Source: Eutreptiella sp. 'Long Island Sound 2002' | Taxonomy: Eukaryota > Euglenozoa > Euglenophyceae > Eutreptiales > Eutreptiaceae | Assembly (NCBI GenBank): GCA_964036045.1 | Contig: OZ038394.1 | Location: 3,186,399-3,250,398, forward strand | Reading direction: 5' to 3' | DNA: 64,000 nucleotides | Shown here: positions 30,025-44,759 of the stretch, in pieces | How positions within the stretch are numbered: position 1 is the stretch's first letter | Layout of the letters: the number at the start of each line of letters is the position of its first letter | Translations under genes and position numbers: made by a program | The notes under the pieces: model-generated | Seen by the model: only the letters and a program-made list of their open reading frames with translations | Told to the model about the DNA's origin: nothing | Databases searched by the model: none

Positions 30025-31398
30025 ATGCTACAATCTACACATATCATCGCCACTCCTGCTGATGTGCGTGAGGTGTTGCGCACCCTGGGCGAAGTACAAA
30101 TGCAACCAGTTGTACCACCTATGTTGCAAGCACCCATGCCCCCAAGTATTTTTTCGGCTTCTTTTGCGCAAATAGTGCGGCTTGGCAACAATGTGCAAGA
30201 ATACCAAAAGGCTTACAATGCTTCTACTAGTGACCATTGGTTTTGCTAGTGCGGGAAAAAGTTGTCCAGATCAGTGCGGCCAAGCAATAGCACGTTTGAG
30301 CAACACCGCAAGACCAGCCAACAACACTAAACGGTGGATGAATTGGCTACTAACTCCAATGTCCATTTCGCCGAGTATGCAACAATGTGGTCGGTTGCTG
30401 CCCACCATGGTTCCCTTTACCGACCCATCCCGCTTTGGGTAGTTCCCACTTGCAACCGCTTCACATCTGACGACATGGCTCAACAACGTAGGCAACTTGT
30501 GACTACATTTCGTGAAGTATTGAAGTTTGCACGCCCACGTGATGCCATGGCGTTGACAGCCACTAACGGTGATAGTCGCCGCAGCCGTGCCTTGGATGAG
30601 GGCTTGTACCAGGAACTTGCTCGGGCCCATGCACCCTTGGAAATGCCGTTGCCCTTCTACTCATTCTTCGTTGATGATCTTGGGATGGCGGCAAATTTTG
30701 ATCCCATTCATGAGCTTGGCCGATTGCGCAATGCCATCTTGAGCCGCAGCATAAAGATGTATAGTGTTCACCTTAGCGCAGAAGCATTGCTATCTGTAGC
30801 CCATCATGTGGGCATTACGATTGGTGACAATTTGCTAGCCCCCGATGACAAGCAAAATTTCAAAACCATCAAAGACTTTTGGGCCACTTTGAAGACTGTT
30901 GCAGACGCAGCTGTGACTCATGCTGCCCTACTTGAGTATTTGAAGTTGCTGTTATGGGATTTGTACCTATTGGGTTCCCTAGTTGACATGTTTGTCCATG
31001 CCATCTTTGATGTAGCATTGGATGTTCAGGTGGCTCTGGGTCGACCGGTTCAAGCTGGTATTGGTTTCATGGCCATTTTCATTGAGTCGTATGGACATGC
31101 GTTGAACAAACCGTGGTACAAGCATGTGCAACGTACCGTGCAAAGCTTCCTTGTCACCGGACATCGCTTGCAAGACACGGAGGCATCATCGGGTATCCCA
31201 CAACATATGTACATGGTCCTACCGGCAAGCCGGCGCCAGGAAGGGTTGTTCCGTGTTGTCCGTACTATTTGTATCGATCGCAATTGCACAGACCTTGAAC
31301 TTGCAACCTGTTGTGATTCGGCTTGCATGATTGCTAGTGTGTATGTGAACCGGCTTGGATCTCCATTGTGTGAACCGTCTTGGATCTCCATTGTGTGA
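30025..31398 (+). CDS. Orphan protein gene ending inside the satellite array
   Basis: From ATG 30025 the frame gives 457 residues to UGA 31396-31398. It is crossed by UAG at codon 75 (30247) and UAA at codon 102 (30328), with no UGA and no frameshift; upstream it stays open to 29887. The standard-code part alone is about 354 codons from 30334. Around the first UAR the text is DHWFC-UAG-CGKKLSRS..FEQHRKTSQQH, a Cys/His pattern like a degenerate zinc finger. The main body (RQLVTTFREVLKFARPRDAM, PFYSFFVDDLGMAANFDPIH, HELGRLRNAIL) is mixed polar/hydrophobic, with a Leu-rich segment at about residues 298-335. From about residue 440 the sequence is encoded by the first satellite units and the stop is the UGA present in every unit. 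No family recognised. The ATG choice is tentative. Confidence 0.6.
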
Positions 31399-34300
31399 AC
31401 CGGCTTGAAGCTCCATTGTGTGAACCGGCTTGGATCTATATTGTGTGAACTAGCTCGAACCTCCGTTGTGTGAACCGGCTTGGATCTCCATTGTGTGAAC
31501 CGGCTTGGATCTCCATTATGTGAACCGGCTTGGATCTCCATTGTGTGAACCGGCTTGAAGCTTCATTGTGTGAACCGGCTTGGATCTATATTGTGTGAAC
31601 CGGCTTGAACCTCCATTGTGTGAACCGGCTTGGATCTCCATTGTGTGAACCGGCTTGCATCTCCATTGTGTGAACCGGCTTGGATCTCCATTGTGTGAAC
31701 CGGCTTGAAGCTCCATTGTGTGAACCGGCTTGAAGCTCCATTGTGTGAACCGTCTTGGATCTCCATTGTGTGAACCGGCTTGAAGCTCCATTGTGTGAAC
31801 CGGCTTGAACATCGTTGTGTGAACTAGCTTGAAGCTCCGTTTTGTGAACCGGCTCGGATCTCCATTGTGTGAACCGGCTTGGATCTCCATTGTGTGAACC
31901 GGCTTGGATCTCCATTGTGTGAACCGGCTTGAAGCTCCATTGTGTGAACCGTCTTGGATCTCCATTGTGTGAACCGGCTTGAAGCTCCATTGTGTGAACC
32001 GGCTTGAACATCGTTGTGTGAACTAGCTTGAAGCTCCGTTTTGTGAACCGGCTCGGATCTCCATTGTGTGAACCGGCTTGGATCTCCATTGTGTGAACCG
32101 GCTTGAACATCATTGTGTGAACTAGCTTGAAGCTCCATTGTGTGAACCGGCTTGGATCTATATTGTGTGAACTAGCTTGAACCTCCGTTGTGTGAAACGG
32201 CTTGGATCTCCATTGTGTGAACCGGCTTGGATCTCCATTATGTGAACCGGCTTGGATCTCCATTGTGTGAACCGGCTTGAAGCTCCATTGTGTGAGCCGG
32301 CTTGGATCTATATTGTGTGAACCGGCTTGAACCTCCGTTGTGTGAACCGGCTTGGATCTCCATTGTGTGAACCGGCTTGGATCTCCATTGTGTGAACCGT
32401 CTTGGGTCTCCATTGTGTGAACCGGCTTGAAGCTCCATTGTGTGAACCGGCTTGAACATCATTGTGTGAACTAGCTTGAACCTCCGTTGTGTGAAACGGC
32501 TTGGATCTCCATTGTGTGAACCGGCTTGGATCTCCATTATGTGAACCGGCTTGGATCTCCATTGTGTGAACCGGCTTGAAGCTCCATTGTGTGAGCCGGC
32601 TTGGATCTATATTGTGTGAACCGGCTTGAACCTCCGTTGTGTGAACCGGCTTGGATCTCCATTGTGTGAACCGGCTTGGATCTCCATTGTGTGAACCGGC
32701 TTGGATCTCCATTGTGTGAACCGGCTTGGATCTCCATTGTGTGAACCGGCTTGAACATCATTGTGTGAACTAGCTTGAAGCTCCATTGTGTGAACCGGCT
32801 TGGATCTATATTGTGTGAACTAGCTTGAACCTCCGTTGTGTGAAACGGCTTGGATCTCCATTGTGTGAACCGGCTTGGATCTCCATTGTGTGAACCGGCT
32901 TGGATCTCCATTGTGTGAACCGGCTTGAAGCTCCATTGTGTGAACCGGCTTGGATCTATATTGTGTGAACCGGCTTGAACCTCCGTTGTGTGAACCGGCT
33001 TGGATCTCCATTGTGTGAACCGGCTTGGATCTCCATTGTGTGAAACGTCTTGGATCTCCATTGTGTGAACCGGCTTGAAGCTCCATTGTGTGAACCGGCT
33101 TGAACATCATTGTGTGAACCGGCTTGGATCTCCATTGTGTGAACCGGCTTGAAGCTCCATTGTGTGAACTAGCTTGAAGCTCCGTTGTGTGAACCGGCTT
33201 GGATCTTAATTGTGTGAACCGGCTTGGATCTCCATTGTGTGAACCAGCTTGAACATCATTGTGTGAACTAGCTTGAAGCTCCATTGTGCGAACCGGCTTG
33301 GATCTATGTTGTGTGAACTGGCTTGGATCTCCATTGTGTGAAACGGCTTGGATTTCCATTGTGTGAACCGGCTTGGATCCATATTGTGTGAACTAGCTTG
33401 AACCTCCGTTGTGTGAAACGGCTTGGATCTCCATTGTGTGAACCGGGTTGGATCTCCATTATGTGAACCGGCTTGGATCTCCATTGTGTGAACCGGCTTG
33501 AAGCTCCATTGTGTGAACCGGCTTGGATCTATATTGTGTGAACCGGCTTGAACATCGTTGTGTGAACTAGCTTGAACCTCCGTTGTGTGAACCGGCTTGG
33601 ATCTCCGTTGTGTGAACCGGCTTGAACATCATTGTCAGAACCGGCTTGAACCTCCGTTGTGTGAACCGGCTTGAACATCATTGTGTGAACCGGCTTGGAT
33701 CTGCATTGTGTGAACCGGCTTGGATCTCCATTGTGTGAACCGGCTTGAAGCTCCATTATGTGAACCGGCTTGGATCTCCATTGTGTGAACCGGCTTGAAC
33801 ATCATTGTGTGAACTAGCTTGAAGCTCCGTTGTGTGAACCGGCTTGGATCTCCATTGTGTGAACCGGCTTGGATCTCCATTGTGTGAACCAGCTTGAACA
33901 TCATTGTGTGAACTAGGTTGAAGCTCCATTGTGTGAACCGGCTTGGATCTATGTTGTGTGAACCGGCTTGGATCTCCATTGTGTGAAACGGCTTGGATCT
34001 CCATTGTGTGAACCGGCTTGGATCCATATTGTGTGAACTAGCTTGAAGCTCCGTTGTGTGAACCGGCTTGGATCTCCATTGTGTGAACCGGGGTGGATCT
34101 CCATTATGTGAACCGGCTTGGATCTCCATTGTGTGAACCGGCTTGAAGCTTCATTGTGTGAACCGGCTTGGATCTATATTGTGTGAACCGGCTTGGATCT
34201 GCATTGTGTGAACCGGCTTGGATCTCCATTGTGTGAACCGGCTTGGATCTCCATTGTGTGAACCGGCTTGGATCTCCATTGTGTGAACCGGCTTGGATCT

Positions 34301-37300
34301 CCATTGTGTGAACCGGCTTGGATCTCCATTGTGTGAACCGGTTTGGATCTCCATTGTGTGAACCGGCTTGGATCTCCATTGTGTGAACCGGCTTGAAGCT
34401 CCATTGTGTGAACCGGCTTGAACATCATTGTGTGAACCGGCTTGGATCTCCGTTGTGTGAACCGGCTTGAACATCATTGTGTGAACTAGCTTGAAGCTCC
34501 GTTGTGTGAACCGGCTTGGATCTGCATTGTGTGAACCGGCTTGAACATCATTGTGTGAACTAGCTTGAAGCTCCATTGTGTGAACCGGCTTGAACATCAT
34601 TGTGTGAACTAGCTTGAACCTCCGTTGTGTGAAACGGCTTGGATCTCCATTGTGTGAACCGGTTTGGATCTCCATTGTGTGAACCGGCTTGGATCTCCAT
34701 TGTGTGAACCGGCTTGAAGCTCCATTGTGTGAACCGGCTTGAACATCATTGTGTGAACCGGCTTGGATCTCCGTTGTGTGAACCGGCTTGAACATCATTG
34801 TGTGAACCGGCTTGGATCTCCATTGTGTGAACCGGCTTGGATCTCCATTGTGTGAACCGGCTTGAACATCATTGTGTGAACTAGCTTGAAGCTCCATTGT
34901 GTGAACCGGCTTGAACATCATTGTGTGAACTAGCTTGAACCTCCGTTGTGTGAAACGGCTTGGATCTCCATTGTGTGAACCGGCTTGGATCTCCATCATG
35001 TGAACCGGCTTGGATCTCCATTGTGTGAACCGGCTTGGATCTCCATTGTGTGAACCGGCTTGGATCTATATTGTGTGAACCGGCTTGTACCTCCGTTGTG
35101 TGAACCGGCTTGGATCTCCATTGTGTGAACCGTATTGGATCTCCATTGTGTGAACCGGCTTGAAGCTCCATTGTGTGAACCGGCTTGAACATCATTGTGT
35201 GAACCGGCTTGGATCTCCATTGTGTGAACCGGCTTGAACATCATTGTGTGAACTAGCTTGAAGCTCCGTTGTGTGAACCGGCTTGGATCTCCATTGTGTG
35301 AACCGGCTTGGATCTCCATTGTGTGAACCAGCTTGAACATCATTGTGAGAACTAGCTTGAAGCTCCATTGTGTGAACCGGCTTGGATCTATGTTGTGTGA
35401 ACCGGCTTGGATCTCCATTGTGTGAAACGGCTTGGATCTCCATTGTGTGAACCGGCTTGGATCCATATTGTGTGAATTAGCTTGAACCTCCGTTGTGTGA
35501 AACGGCTTGGATCTCCATTGTGTGAACCGGCTTCGATCTCCATTATGTGAACCGGCTTGGATCTCCATTGTGTGAACCGGCTTGAAGCTCCATTGTGTGA
35601 ACCGGCTTGGATCTATATTGTGTGAACTAGCTTGAACCTCCATTGTGTGAACCGGCTTGGATCTCCATTGTGTGAACCGGCTTGGATCTCCATTGTGTGA
35701 ACCAACTTGAAGCTCCATTGTGTGAACCGGCTTGAACATCATTGTGTGAACCGGCTTGGATCTCCATTGTGTGAACCGGCTTGAACATCATTGTGTGAAC
35801 TAGCTTGAAGCTCCGTTGTGTGAACCGGCTTGGATCTCCATTGTGTGAACCGGCTTGGATCTCCATTGTGTGAACCGGCTTGAACATCATTGTGTGAACC
35901 GGCTTGGATCTCCATTGTGTGAACCGGCTTGGATCTATGTTGTGTGAACCGGCTTGGATCTCCATTGTGTGAACCGGCTTGAAGCTCCATTGTGTGAACC
36001 GGCTTGAACATCATTGTGTGAACCGGCTTGGATCTCCATTGTGTGAACCGGCTTGAATAGCATTGTGTGAACCGGCTTGGATCTCCATTGTGTGAACCGA
36101 CTTGGATCTCCATTGTGTGAACCGGCTTGGATCTCCATTGTGTGAACCAGCTTGAACATCATTGTGAGAACTAGCTTGAAGCTCCATTGTGTGAACCGGC
36201 TTGGATCTATGTTGTGTGAACCGGCTTGGATCTCCATTGTGTGAAACGGCTTGGATCTCCATTGTGTGAACCGGCTCGGATCTATATTGTGTGAACTAGC
36301 TTAAACCTCCGTTGTGTGAAACGGCTTGGATCTCCATTGTGTGAACCGGCTTGGATCTCCATTATGTGAACCGGCTTGGATCTCCATTGTGTGAACCGGC
36401 TTGGATCTCCATCGTGTGAACCGGCTTGAAGCTCCATTGTGTGAACCGGCTTGAACATCATTGTGTGAACCGGCTTGGATCTCCATTGTGTGAACCGGCT
36501 TGAACATCATTGTGTGAACTAGCTTGAAGCTCCGTTGTGTGAACCAGCTTGGATCTCCGTTGTGTGAACCGGCTTGGATCTCCATTGTGTGAACCGGCTT
36601 GAACATCATTGTGTGAACCGGCTTGAAGCTCCATTGTGTGAACCGGCTTGGATCTATGTTGTGTGAACCGGCTTGGATCTCCATTGTGTGAAACGGCTTG
36701 GATCTCCATTGTGTGAACCGGCTTGGATCTATATTGTGTGAACTAGCTTGAACCTCCGTTGTGTGAAACCGCTTGGATCTCCATTGTGTGAACCGGCTTG
36801 GATCTCCATTATGTGAACCGGCTTGGATCTCCATTGTGTGAACCGGCTTGAAGCTCCATTGTGTGAACTAGCTTGGATCTCCATTGTGTGAACCAGCTTG
36901 GATCTCCATTATGTGAACCGTCTTGGATCTGCATTGTGTGAACCGGCTTGGATCTCCATTATGTGAACCGGCTTGGATCTCCATTGTGTGAACCAGCTTG
37001 GATCTTCATTGTGTGAACCGTCTTGGATCTCCATTGTGTGAACCGGCTTGAAGCTCCATTGTGTGAACCGGCTTGAACATCATTGTGTGAACCGGCTTGG
37101 ATCTCCATTGTGTGAACCGGCTTGAACATCATTGTGTGAACTAGCTTGAAGCTCCGTTGTGTGAACCAGCTTGGATCTCCGTTGTGTGAACCGGCTTGGA
37201 TCTCCATTGTGTGAACCGGCTTGAACATCATTGTGTGAACCGGCTTGAAGCTCCATTGTGTGAACCGGCTTGGATCTATGTTGTGTGAACCGGCTTGGAT

Positions 37301-40300
37301 CTCCATTGTGTGAAACGGCTTGGATCTCCATTATGTGAACCGGCTTGGATCTATATTGTGTGAACCAACTTGAACCTCCGTTGTGTGAAACGGCTTGGAT
37401 CTCCATTGTGTGAACCGGCTTGGATCTCCATTATGTGAACCGGCTTGAATCTCCATTGTGTGAACCGGCTTGAAGCTCCATTGTGTGAACCGGCTTGGAT
37501 CTATATTGTGTGACCTAGCTTGAACCTCCGTTGTGTGAACCGGCTTGGATCTCCATTGTGTGAACCGGCTTGGATCTCCATTGTGTGAACCGGCTTGGAT
37601 CTCCATTGTGTGAACCGGCTTGAAGCTCCATTGTGTGAACCGGCTTGAACATCATTGTGTGAACCGGCTTGGATCTCCATTGTGTGAACCGGCTTGAACA
37701 TCATTGTGTGAACTAGCTTGAAGCTGCGTTGTGTGAACCGGCTTGGATCTCCATTGTGTGAACCGGCTTGGGTCTCCATTGTGTGAACCGGCTTGAACAT
37801 CATTGAGTGAACTAGCTTGAAGCTCCATTGTGTGAACCGGCTTGGATCTCCATTGTGTGAACCGGCTTGGATCTCCATTGTGTGAACCGGCTTGGATCTC
37901 CATTGTGTGAACCGGCTTGGATCTCCATTGTGTGAACCGGCTTGAAGCTCCATTGTGTGGACCGGCTTGGATCTATATTGTGTGAACCGGCTTGGATCTC
38001 CGTTGTGAGAAACGGCTTGGATCTCCATTGTGTGAACCAGCTTGGATCTCCATTGTGTGAACCGGCTTGGATCTCCATTGTGTGAACCGGCTTGGATCTC
38101 CATTGTGTGAACCGGCGTGAACATCATTGTGTGAACCGGCTTGGATCTCCATTGTGTGAACTAGCTTGAACCTCCGTTGTGTGAAACAGCTTGGATCTCC
38201 ATTGTGTGAACCGGGTTGGATCTCCATTATGTGAACCGGCTTGGATCTCCATTGTGTGAACCGGCTTGAAGCTCCATTGTGTGAGCGGGCTTGGATCTAT
38301 ATTGTGTGAACTAGCTTGAACCTCCGTTGTGTGAACCGGCTTGGATCTCCATTGTGCGAACCGGCTTGGATCTCCATTGTGTGAACCGGCTTGGATCTCC
38401 ATTGTGTGAACCGGCTTGAAGCTCCATTGTGTGAACCGGCTTGAACATCATTGTGTGAACCGGCTTGGATCTCCATTGTGTGAACCGGCTTGAACATCAT
38501 TGTGTGAACTAGCTTGAAGCTCCGTTGTGTGAACCGGCTTGGATCTCCATTGTGTGAACCGGCTTGGATCTCCATTGTGTGAACCGGCTTGAACATCATT
38601 ATGTGAACCGGCTTGAAGCTCCATTGTGTGAACCGGCTTGGATCTATGTTGTGTGAACTGGCTTGGATCTCCATTGTGTGAACCGGCTTGAAGCTCCATT
38701 GTGTGGACCGGCTTGGATCTCCATTGTGTGAACCGGCTTGGATCTCCATTGTGTGAACCGGCTTGGATCTATATTGTGTGAACTAGCTTGAACCTCCGGT
38801 GTGTGAAACAGCTTGAAGCTCCATTGTGTGAACCGGCTTGGATCTCCATTGTGTGAACCGGCTTGGATCTCCATTATGTGAACCGGCTTGGATCTCCATT
38901 GTGTGAACCGGCTTGGATCTCCATTGAATGAACCGTCTTGGATCTCCATTGTGTGAACCGGCTTGGATCTCCATTGTGTGAACCGGCTTGAACATCATTG
39001 TGTGAACCGGCTTGGATCTCCATTGTGTGAACCGGCTTGAACATCATTGTGTGAACTAGCTTGAAGCTCCGTTGTGTGAAGCAGCTTGGATCTCCGTTGT
39101 GTGAACCGGCTTGGATCTCCATTGTGTGAACCGGCTTGAACATCATTGTGTGAACCGGCTTGAAGCTCCATTGTGTGAACCGGCTTGGATCTATGTTGGT
39201 GAACCGGCTTGGATCTCCATTGTGTGAAACGGCTTGGATCTCCATTGTGTGAACCGGCTTGGATCTCCATTGTGTGAACTAGCTTGAACCACCGTTGTGT
39301 GAAACGGCTTGGATCTCCATTGTGTGAACTGGCTTGGATCTCCATTGTGTGAACCGGCTTGAAGCTCCATTGTGTGAACCGGCTTGGATCTATATTGTGT
39401 GAACCGGCTTGGATCTCCATTGTGTGAACCGGCTTGAACATCATTGTGTGAACCGGCTTGGATCTATATTGTGTGAACCGGCTTGGATCTCCGTTGGGTG
39501 AACCGGCTTGGATCTCCATTGTGTGAACCGGCTTGGATCTCCATTGTGTGAACCGGCTTGGATCTCCATTGTGTGAACCGGCTTGAAGCTCCATTGTGTG
39601 AACCGGCTTGGATCTCCATTGTGTGAACCGGCTTGGATCTCCATTGTGTGAACCGGCTTGAATATCATTGTGTGAACCGGCTTGAACATCATTGTGTGAA
39701 CGGGCTTGGATCTATATTGTGTGAACCGGCTTGGATCTCCGTTGGGTGAACCGGCTTGGATCTCCATTGTGTGAACCGGCTTGGATCTCCATTGTGTGAA
39801 CCGGCTTGGATCTCCATTGTGTGAACCGGCTTGAAGCTCCATTGTGTGAACCGGCTTGAACATCATTGTGTGAACCGGCTTGGATCTCCATTGTGTGAAC
39901 CGGCTTGAACATCATTGTGTGAACTAGCTTGAAGCTCCGTTGTGTGAACCGGCTTGGATCTCCATTGTGTGAACCGGCTTGGATCTCCATTGTGTGAACC
40001 GGCTTGGATCTCCATTGTGTGAACTAGCTTGAAGCTCCATTGTGTGAACGGGCTTGGATGTCCATTGTGTGAACCGGCTTGGATCTCCATTGTGTGAACC
40101 GGCTTGGATCTCCATTGTGTGAACCGGCTTGGATCTCCATTGTGTGAACCGGCTTGAAGCTCCATTGTGTGAACCGTCTTGGATCTCCATTGTGTGAACC
40201 GGCTTGGATCTCCATTGTGTGAACCGGCTTGGATCTCCATTGTGTGAACCGGCTTGGATCTCCGTTGTGTGAACCGGCTTGGATCTCCATTGTGTGAACC

Positions 40301-43300
40301 AGCTTGGATCTCCGTTGTGTGAACCGGCTTGGATCTCCGTTGTGTGAACCGGCTTGGATCTCCATTGTGTGAACCGGCTTGGATCTCCGTTGTGTGAACC
40401 GGCTTGGATCTCCATTGTGTGAACCAGCTTGGATCTCCATTGTTTGAACCGGCTTGGATCTCCATTGTGTGAACCGGCTTGGATCTCCATTGTGTGAACC
40501 GGCTTGAACATCATTGTTTGAACCGGCTTGGATCTCCATTGTGTGAACCGGCTTGAACATCATTGTGTGAACTAGCTTGAAGCTCCGTTGTGTGAACCGG
40601 CTTGGATCTCCATTGTGTGAACCGGCTTGGATCTCCATTGTGTGAACCGGCTTGGATCTCCATTGTGTGAACCGGCTTGAACATCATTGTGTGAACTAGC
40701 TTGAAGCTCCATTGTGTGAACCGGCTTGGATCTATGTTGTGTGAACCGGCTTGGATCTCCATTATGTGAACCGGCTTGGATCTCCATTGTGTGAACCGGC
40801 TTGGATCTCCATTGTGTGAACCGGCTTGGATCTCCATTATGTGAACCGTCTTGGATCTCCATTGTGTGAACCGGCTTGGATCTCCATTGTGCGAACCGGC
40901 TTGGATCTCCATTGTGTGAACCGGCTTGGATCTCCATTGTGTGAACCGGCTTGAAGCTCCATTGTGTGAACCGGCTTGAACATCATTGTGTGAACCGGCT
41001 TGGATCTCCATTGTGTGAACCGGCTTGAACATCATTGTGTGAACTAGCTTGAAGCTCCGTTGTGTGAACCGGCTTGGATCTCCATTGTGTGAACCGGCTT
41101 GGATCTCCATTGTGTGAACCGGCTTGAACATCATTTTCTGTGAACCGGCTTGAAGCTCCATTGTGTGAACCGGCTTGGATCTATGTTGTGTGAACCGGCT
41201 TGGATCTCCATTGTGTGAAACGGCTTGGATCTCCATTGTGTGAACCGGCTTGGATCTATATTGTGTGAACTAGCTTGAACCTCCGTTGTGTGAAACAGCT
41301 TGGATCTCCATTGTGTGAACCGTTTTGGATCTCCATTGTGTGAACCGGCTTGGATCTCCATTGTGTGAACCGGCTTGAACATCATTGTGTGAACCGGCTC
41401 GGATCTCCATAAACGGCTTGAATAGCATTGTGTGAACTAGCTTGAAGCTCCGTTGTGTGAAGCAGCTTGGATCTCCGTTGTGTGAACCGGCTTGGATCTC
41501 CATTGTGTGAACCGGCTTGAACATCATTGTGTGAACCGGCTTGAAGCTCCATTGTGTGAAACGGCTTGGATCTCCATTGTGTGAACCGGCTTGGATCTCC
41601 ATTGTGTGAACCGGCTTGGATCTCCATTGTGTGAACCGGCTTGAACATCATTGTGTGAACCGGCTTGGATCTATATTGTGTGAACCAGCTTGGATCTCCG
41701 TTGGGTGAACCGGCTTGGATCTCCATTGTGTGAACCGGCTTGGATCTCCATTGTGTGAACCGGCTTGGATCTCCATTGTGTGAACCGGCTTGGATCTCCA
41801 CTGTGTGAACCGGCTTGAACATCATTGTGTGAACCGGCTTGGATCTCCATTGTGTGAACCGGCTTGAACATCATTGTGTGAACTAGCTTGAAGCTGCGTT
41901 GTGTGAACCGGCTTGGATCTCCATTGTGTGAACCGGCTTGGATCTCCATTGTGTGAACCGGCTTGAACATCATTGAGTGAACTAGCTTGAAGCTCCATTG
42001 TGTGAACGGGCTTGGATCTCCATTGTGTGAACCGGCTTGGATCTCCATTGTGTGAAACGGCTTGGATCTCCATTGTGTGAACCGGCTTGGATCTCCATTG
42101 TGTGAACCGGCTTGAAGCTCCATTGTGTGAACCGGCTTGGATCTCCATTGTGTGAACCGGCTTGGATCTCCATTGTGTGAACCGGCTTGGATCTCCATTG
42201 TGTGAACCGGCTTGAAGCTCCATTGTGTGAACCGGCTTGGTTCTCCATTGTGTGAACCAGCTTGGATCTCCGTTGTGTGAACCGGCTTGGATCTCCGCTG
42301 TGTGAACCGGCTTGGATCTCCATTGTGTGAACCGGCTTGGATCTCCGTTGTGTGAACCGACTTGGATCTCCATTGTGTGAATCAGCTTGGATCTCCATTG
42401 TGTGAACCGGCTTGGATCTCCATTGTGTGAACCGGCTTGGATCTCCATTGTGTGAACCGGCTTGAACATCATTGTGTGAACCGGCTTGGATCTCCATTGT
42501 GTGAACCGGCTTGAACATCATTGTGTGAACTAGCTTGAAGTTCCGTCGTGTGAACCGGCTTGGATCTCCATTGTGTGAACCGGCTTGGATCTCCATTGTG
42601 TGAACCGGCTTGAACATCATTGTGTGAACTAGCTTGAAGCTCCATTGTGTGAACCGGCTTGGATCTATGTTGTGTGAACCGGCTTGGATCTCCATTGCGT
42701 GAAACGTCTTGGATCTCCATTGTGTGAACCGGCTTGGATCTCCATTGTGTGAACCGGCTTGGATCTCCATTGTGTGAACCGGCTTGAACATCATTGTGTG
42801 AACTAGCTTGAACCTCCGTTGTGTGAACCGGCTTGGAGCTCCATTGTGTGAACCGGCTTGGATCTCCATTGTGTGAACCGGCTTGGATCTCCATTGTGTG
42901 AACCGTCCTGGATCTCCATTGTGTGAACCGGCTTGGATCTCCATTATGTGAACCGGCTTGGATCTCCATTGTGTGAACCGGCTTGGAGCTGCGTAGTGTG
43001 AAGTGGCTTGGATCTATATTGTGTGAACTAGCTTGAACCTCCGTTGTGTGAACCGGCTTGGATCTCCATTGTGTGACCCGGCTTGGATCTCCATTATGTG
43101 AACCGGCTTGGATGTGCATTGTGTGAACCTGCTTGGATCTACATTGTGTGAACCGGCTTTGGATGTCCATTGTGTGAACCGGCTTGGATCTCCATTGTGT
43201 GAACCGGCTTGGATCTCCATTATGTGAACCGGCTTGGATCTCCATTGTGTGAACCGGCTTGGATCTCCATTGTGTGAACCGGCTTGGATCTCCATTGTGT

Positions 43301-44759
43301 GAACCGGCTTGGATCTCCATTGTGTGAACCGGCTTGGATCTCCATTGTGTGAACCGGCTTGAAGCTCCATTGTGTGAACCGGCTTGAAGCTCCATTGTGT
43401 GAACGGGCTTGGATCTCCATTATGTGAACCGGCTTGAACATCATTGTGTGAACTAGCTTGAAGCTCCGTTGTGTGAACCAGCTTGGATCTCCATGGTGTG
43501 AACCAGCTTGGATCTCCATTGTGTGAACCGGCTTGAACATCATTGTGTGAACTAGCGTGAAGCTCCATTGTGTGAACCGGCTTGGATCTATATTGTGTGG
43601 ACTAACTTGAACCTCCGTTGTGTGAAACGGCTTGGATCTCCATTGTGTGAACCGGCTTCGATCTCCATTATGTGAACCGGCTTGGATCTCCATTGTGTGA
43701 ACCGGCTTGAAGCTCCATTGTGTGAACCGGCTTGGATCTATATTGTGTGAACTAGCTTGAACCTTCGTTGTGTGAACCGGCCTGGGTCTCCATTGTTTGA
43801 ACCGGCTTGGATCTCCATTGTGTGAACCGGCTTGAAGCTCCATTGTGTGAACTAGCTTGAACATCATTGTGTGAACCGGCTTGGATCTCCATTGTTTGAA
43901 CCGGCTTGAACATCATTGTGTGAACTAGCTTGAAGCTCCGTTGTGTGAACCGGCTTGGATCTCCATTGTGTGAACCGGCTTGGATCTCCATTCTGTGCAC
44001 CGGCTTGAACATCATTGTGTGAACTACCTTGAAGCTCCATTGTGTGAACCGGCTTGGATCTATGTTGTGTGAACCAGCTTGGATCTCCATTTTGTGAAAC
44101 GGCTTGGATCTCCATTGTGTGAACCGGCTTGGATCTCCATTGTGTGAACCGGCTTGGATCTATGTTGTGTGAACCGGCTTGGATCTATATTGTGTGAACC
44201 GGCTTGAAGCTCCATTGTGTGAACCGGCTTGAACATCATTGTGTGAACCGCCTTGGATCTCCATTGTGTGAACCGGCTTGGATATCCGTTGTGTGAACCG
44301 GCTTGAACATCATTGTGTGAACTAGCTTGAACCTCCGTCATGTGAACCGGCTTGGATCTCCATTATGTGAACCATCTTGGATCTCCATTGTGTGAACCGG
44401 CTTGGATCTCCATTGTGTGAACCGGCTTGAACATCATTGTGTGAACTAGCGTGAAGCTCCATTGTGTGAACCGGCTTGGATCTCCATTGTGTGAACCGGC
44501 TTGGATCTATATTGTGTGAACCGGCTTGAACCTCCGTTGTGTGAACCGGCTTGGATCTCCATTGTGTGAACCGGCTTGGATCTCCATTGTGTGAACCGGC
44601 TTGGATCTCCATTGTGTGAACCGGCTTGAAGCTCCATTGTGTGAACCGGCTTGAATATCATTGTGTGAACTGGCTTGGATCTCCATTGTGTGAACCGGCT
44701 TGACCATCATTGTGTGAACTAGCTTGAACCTCCGTTGTGTGAACCGGCTTGGATCTCCA

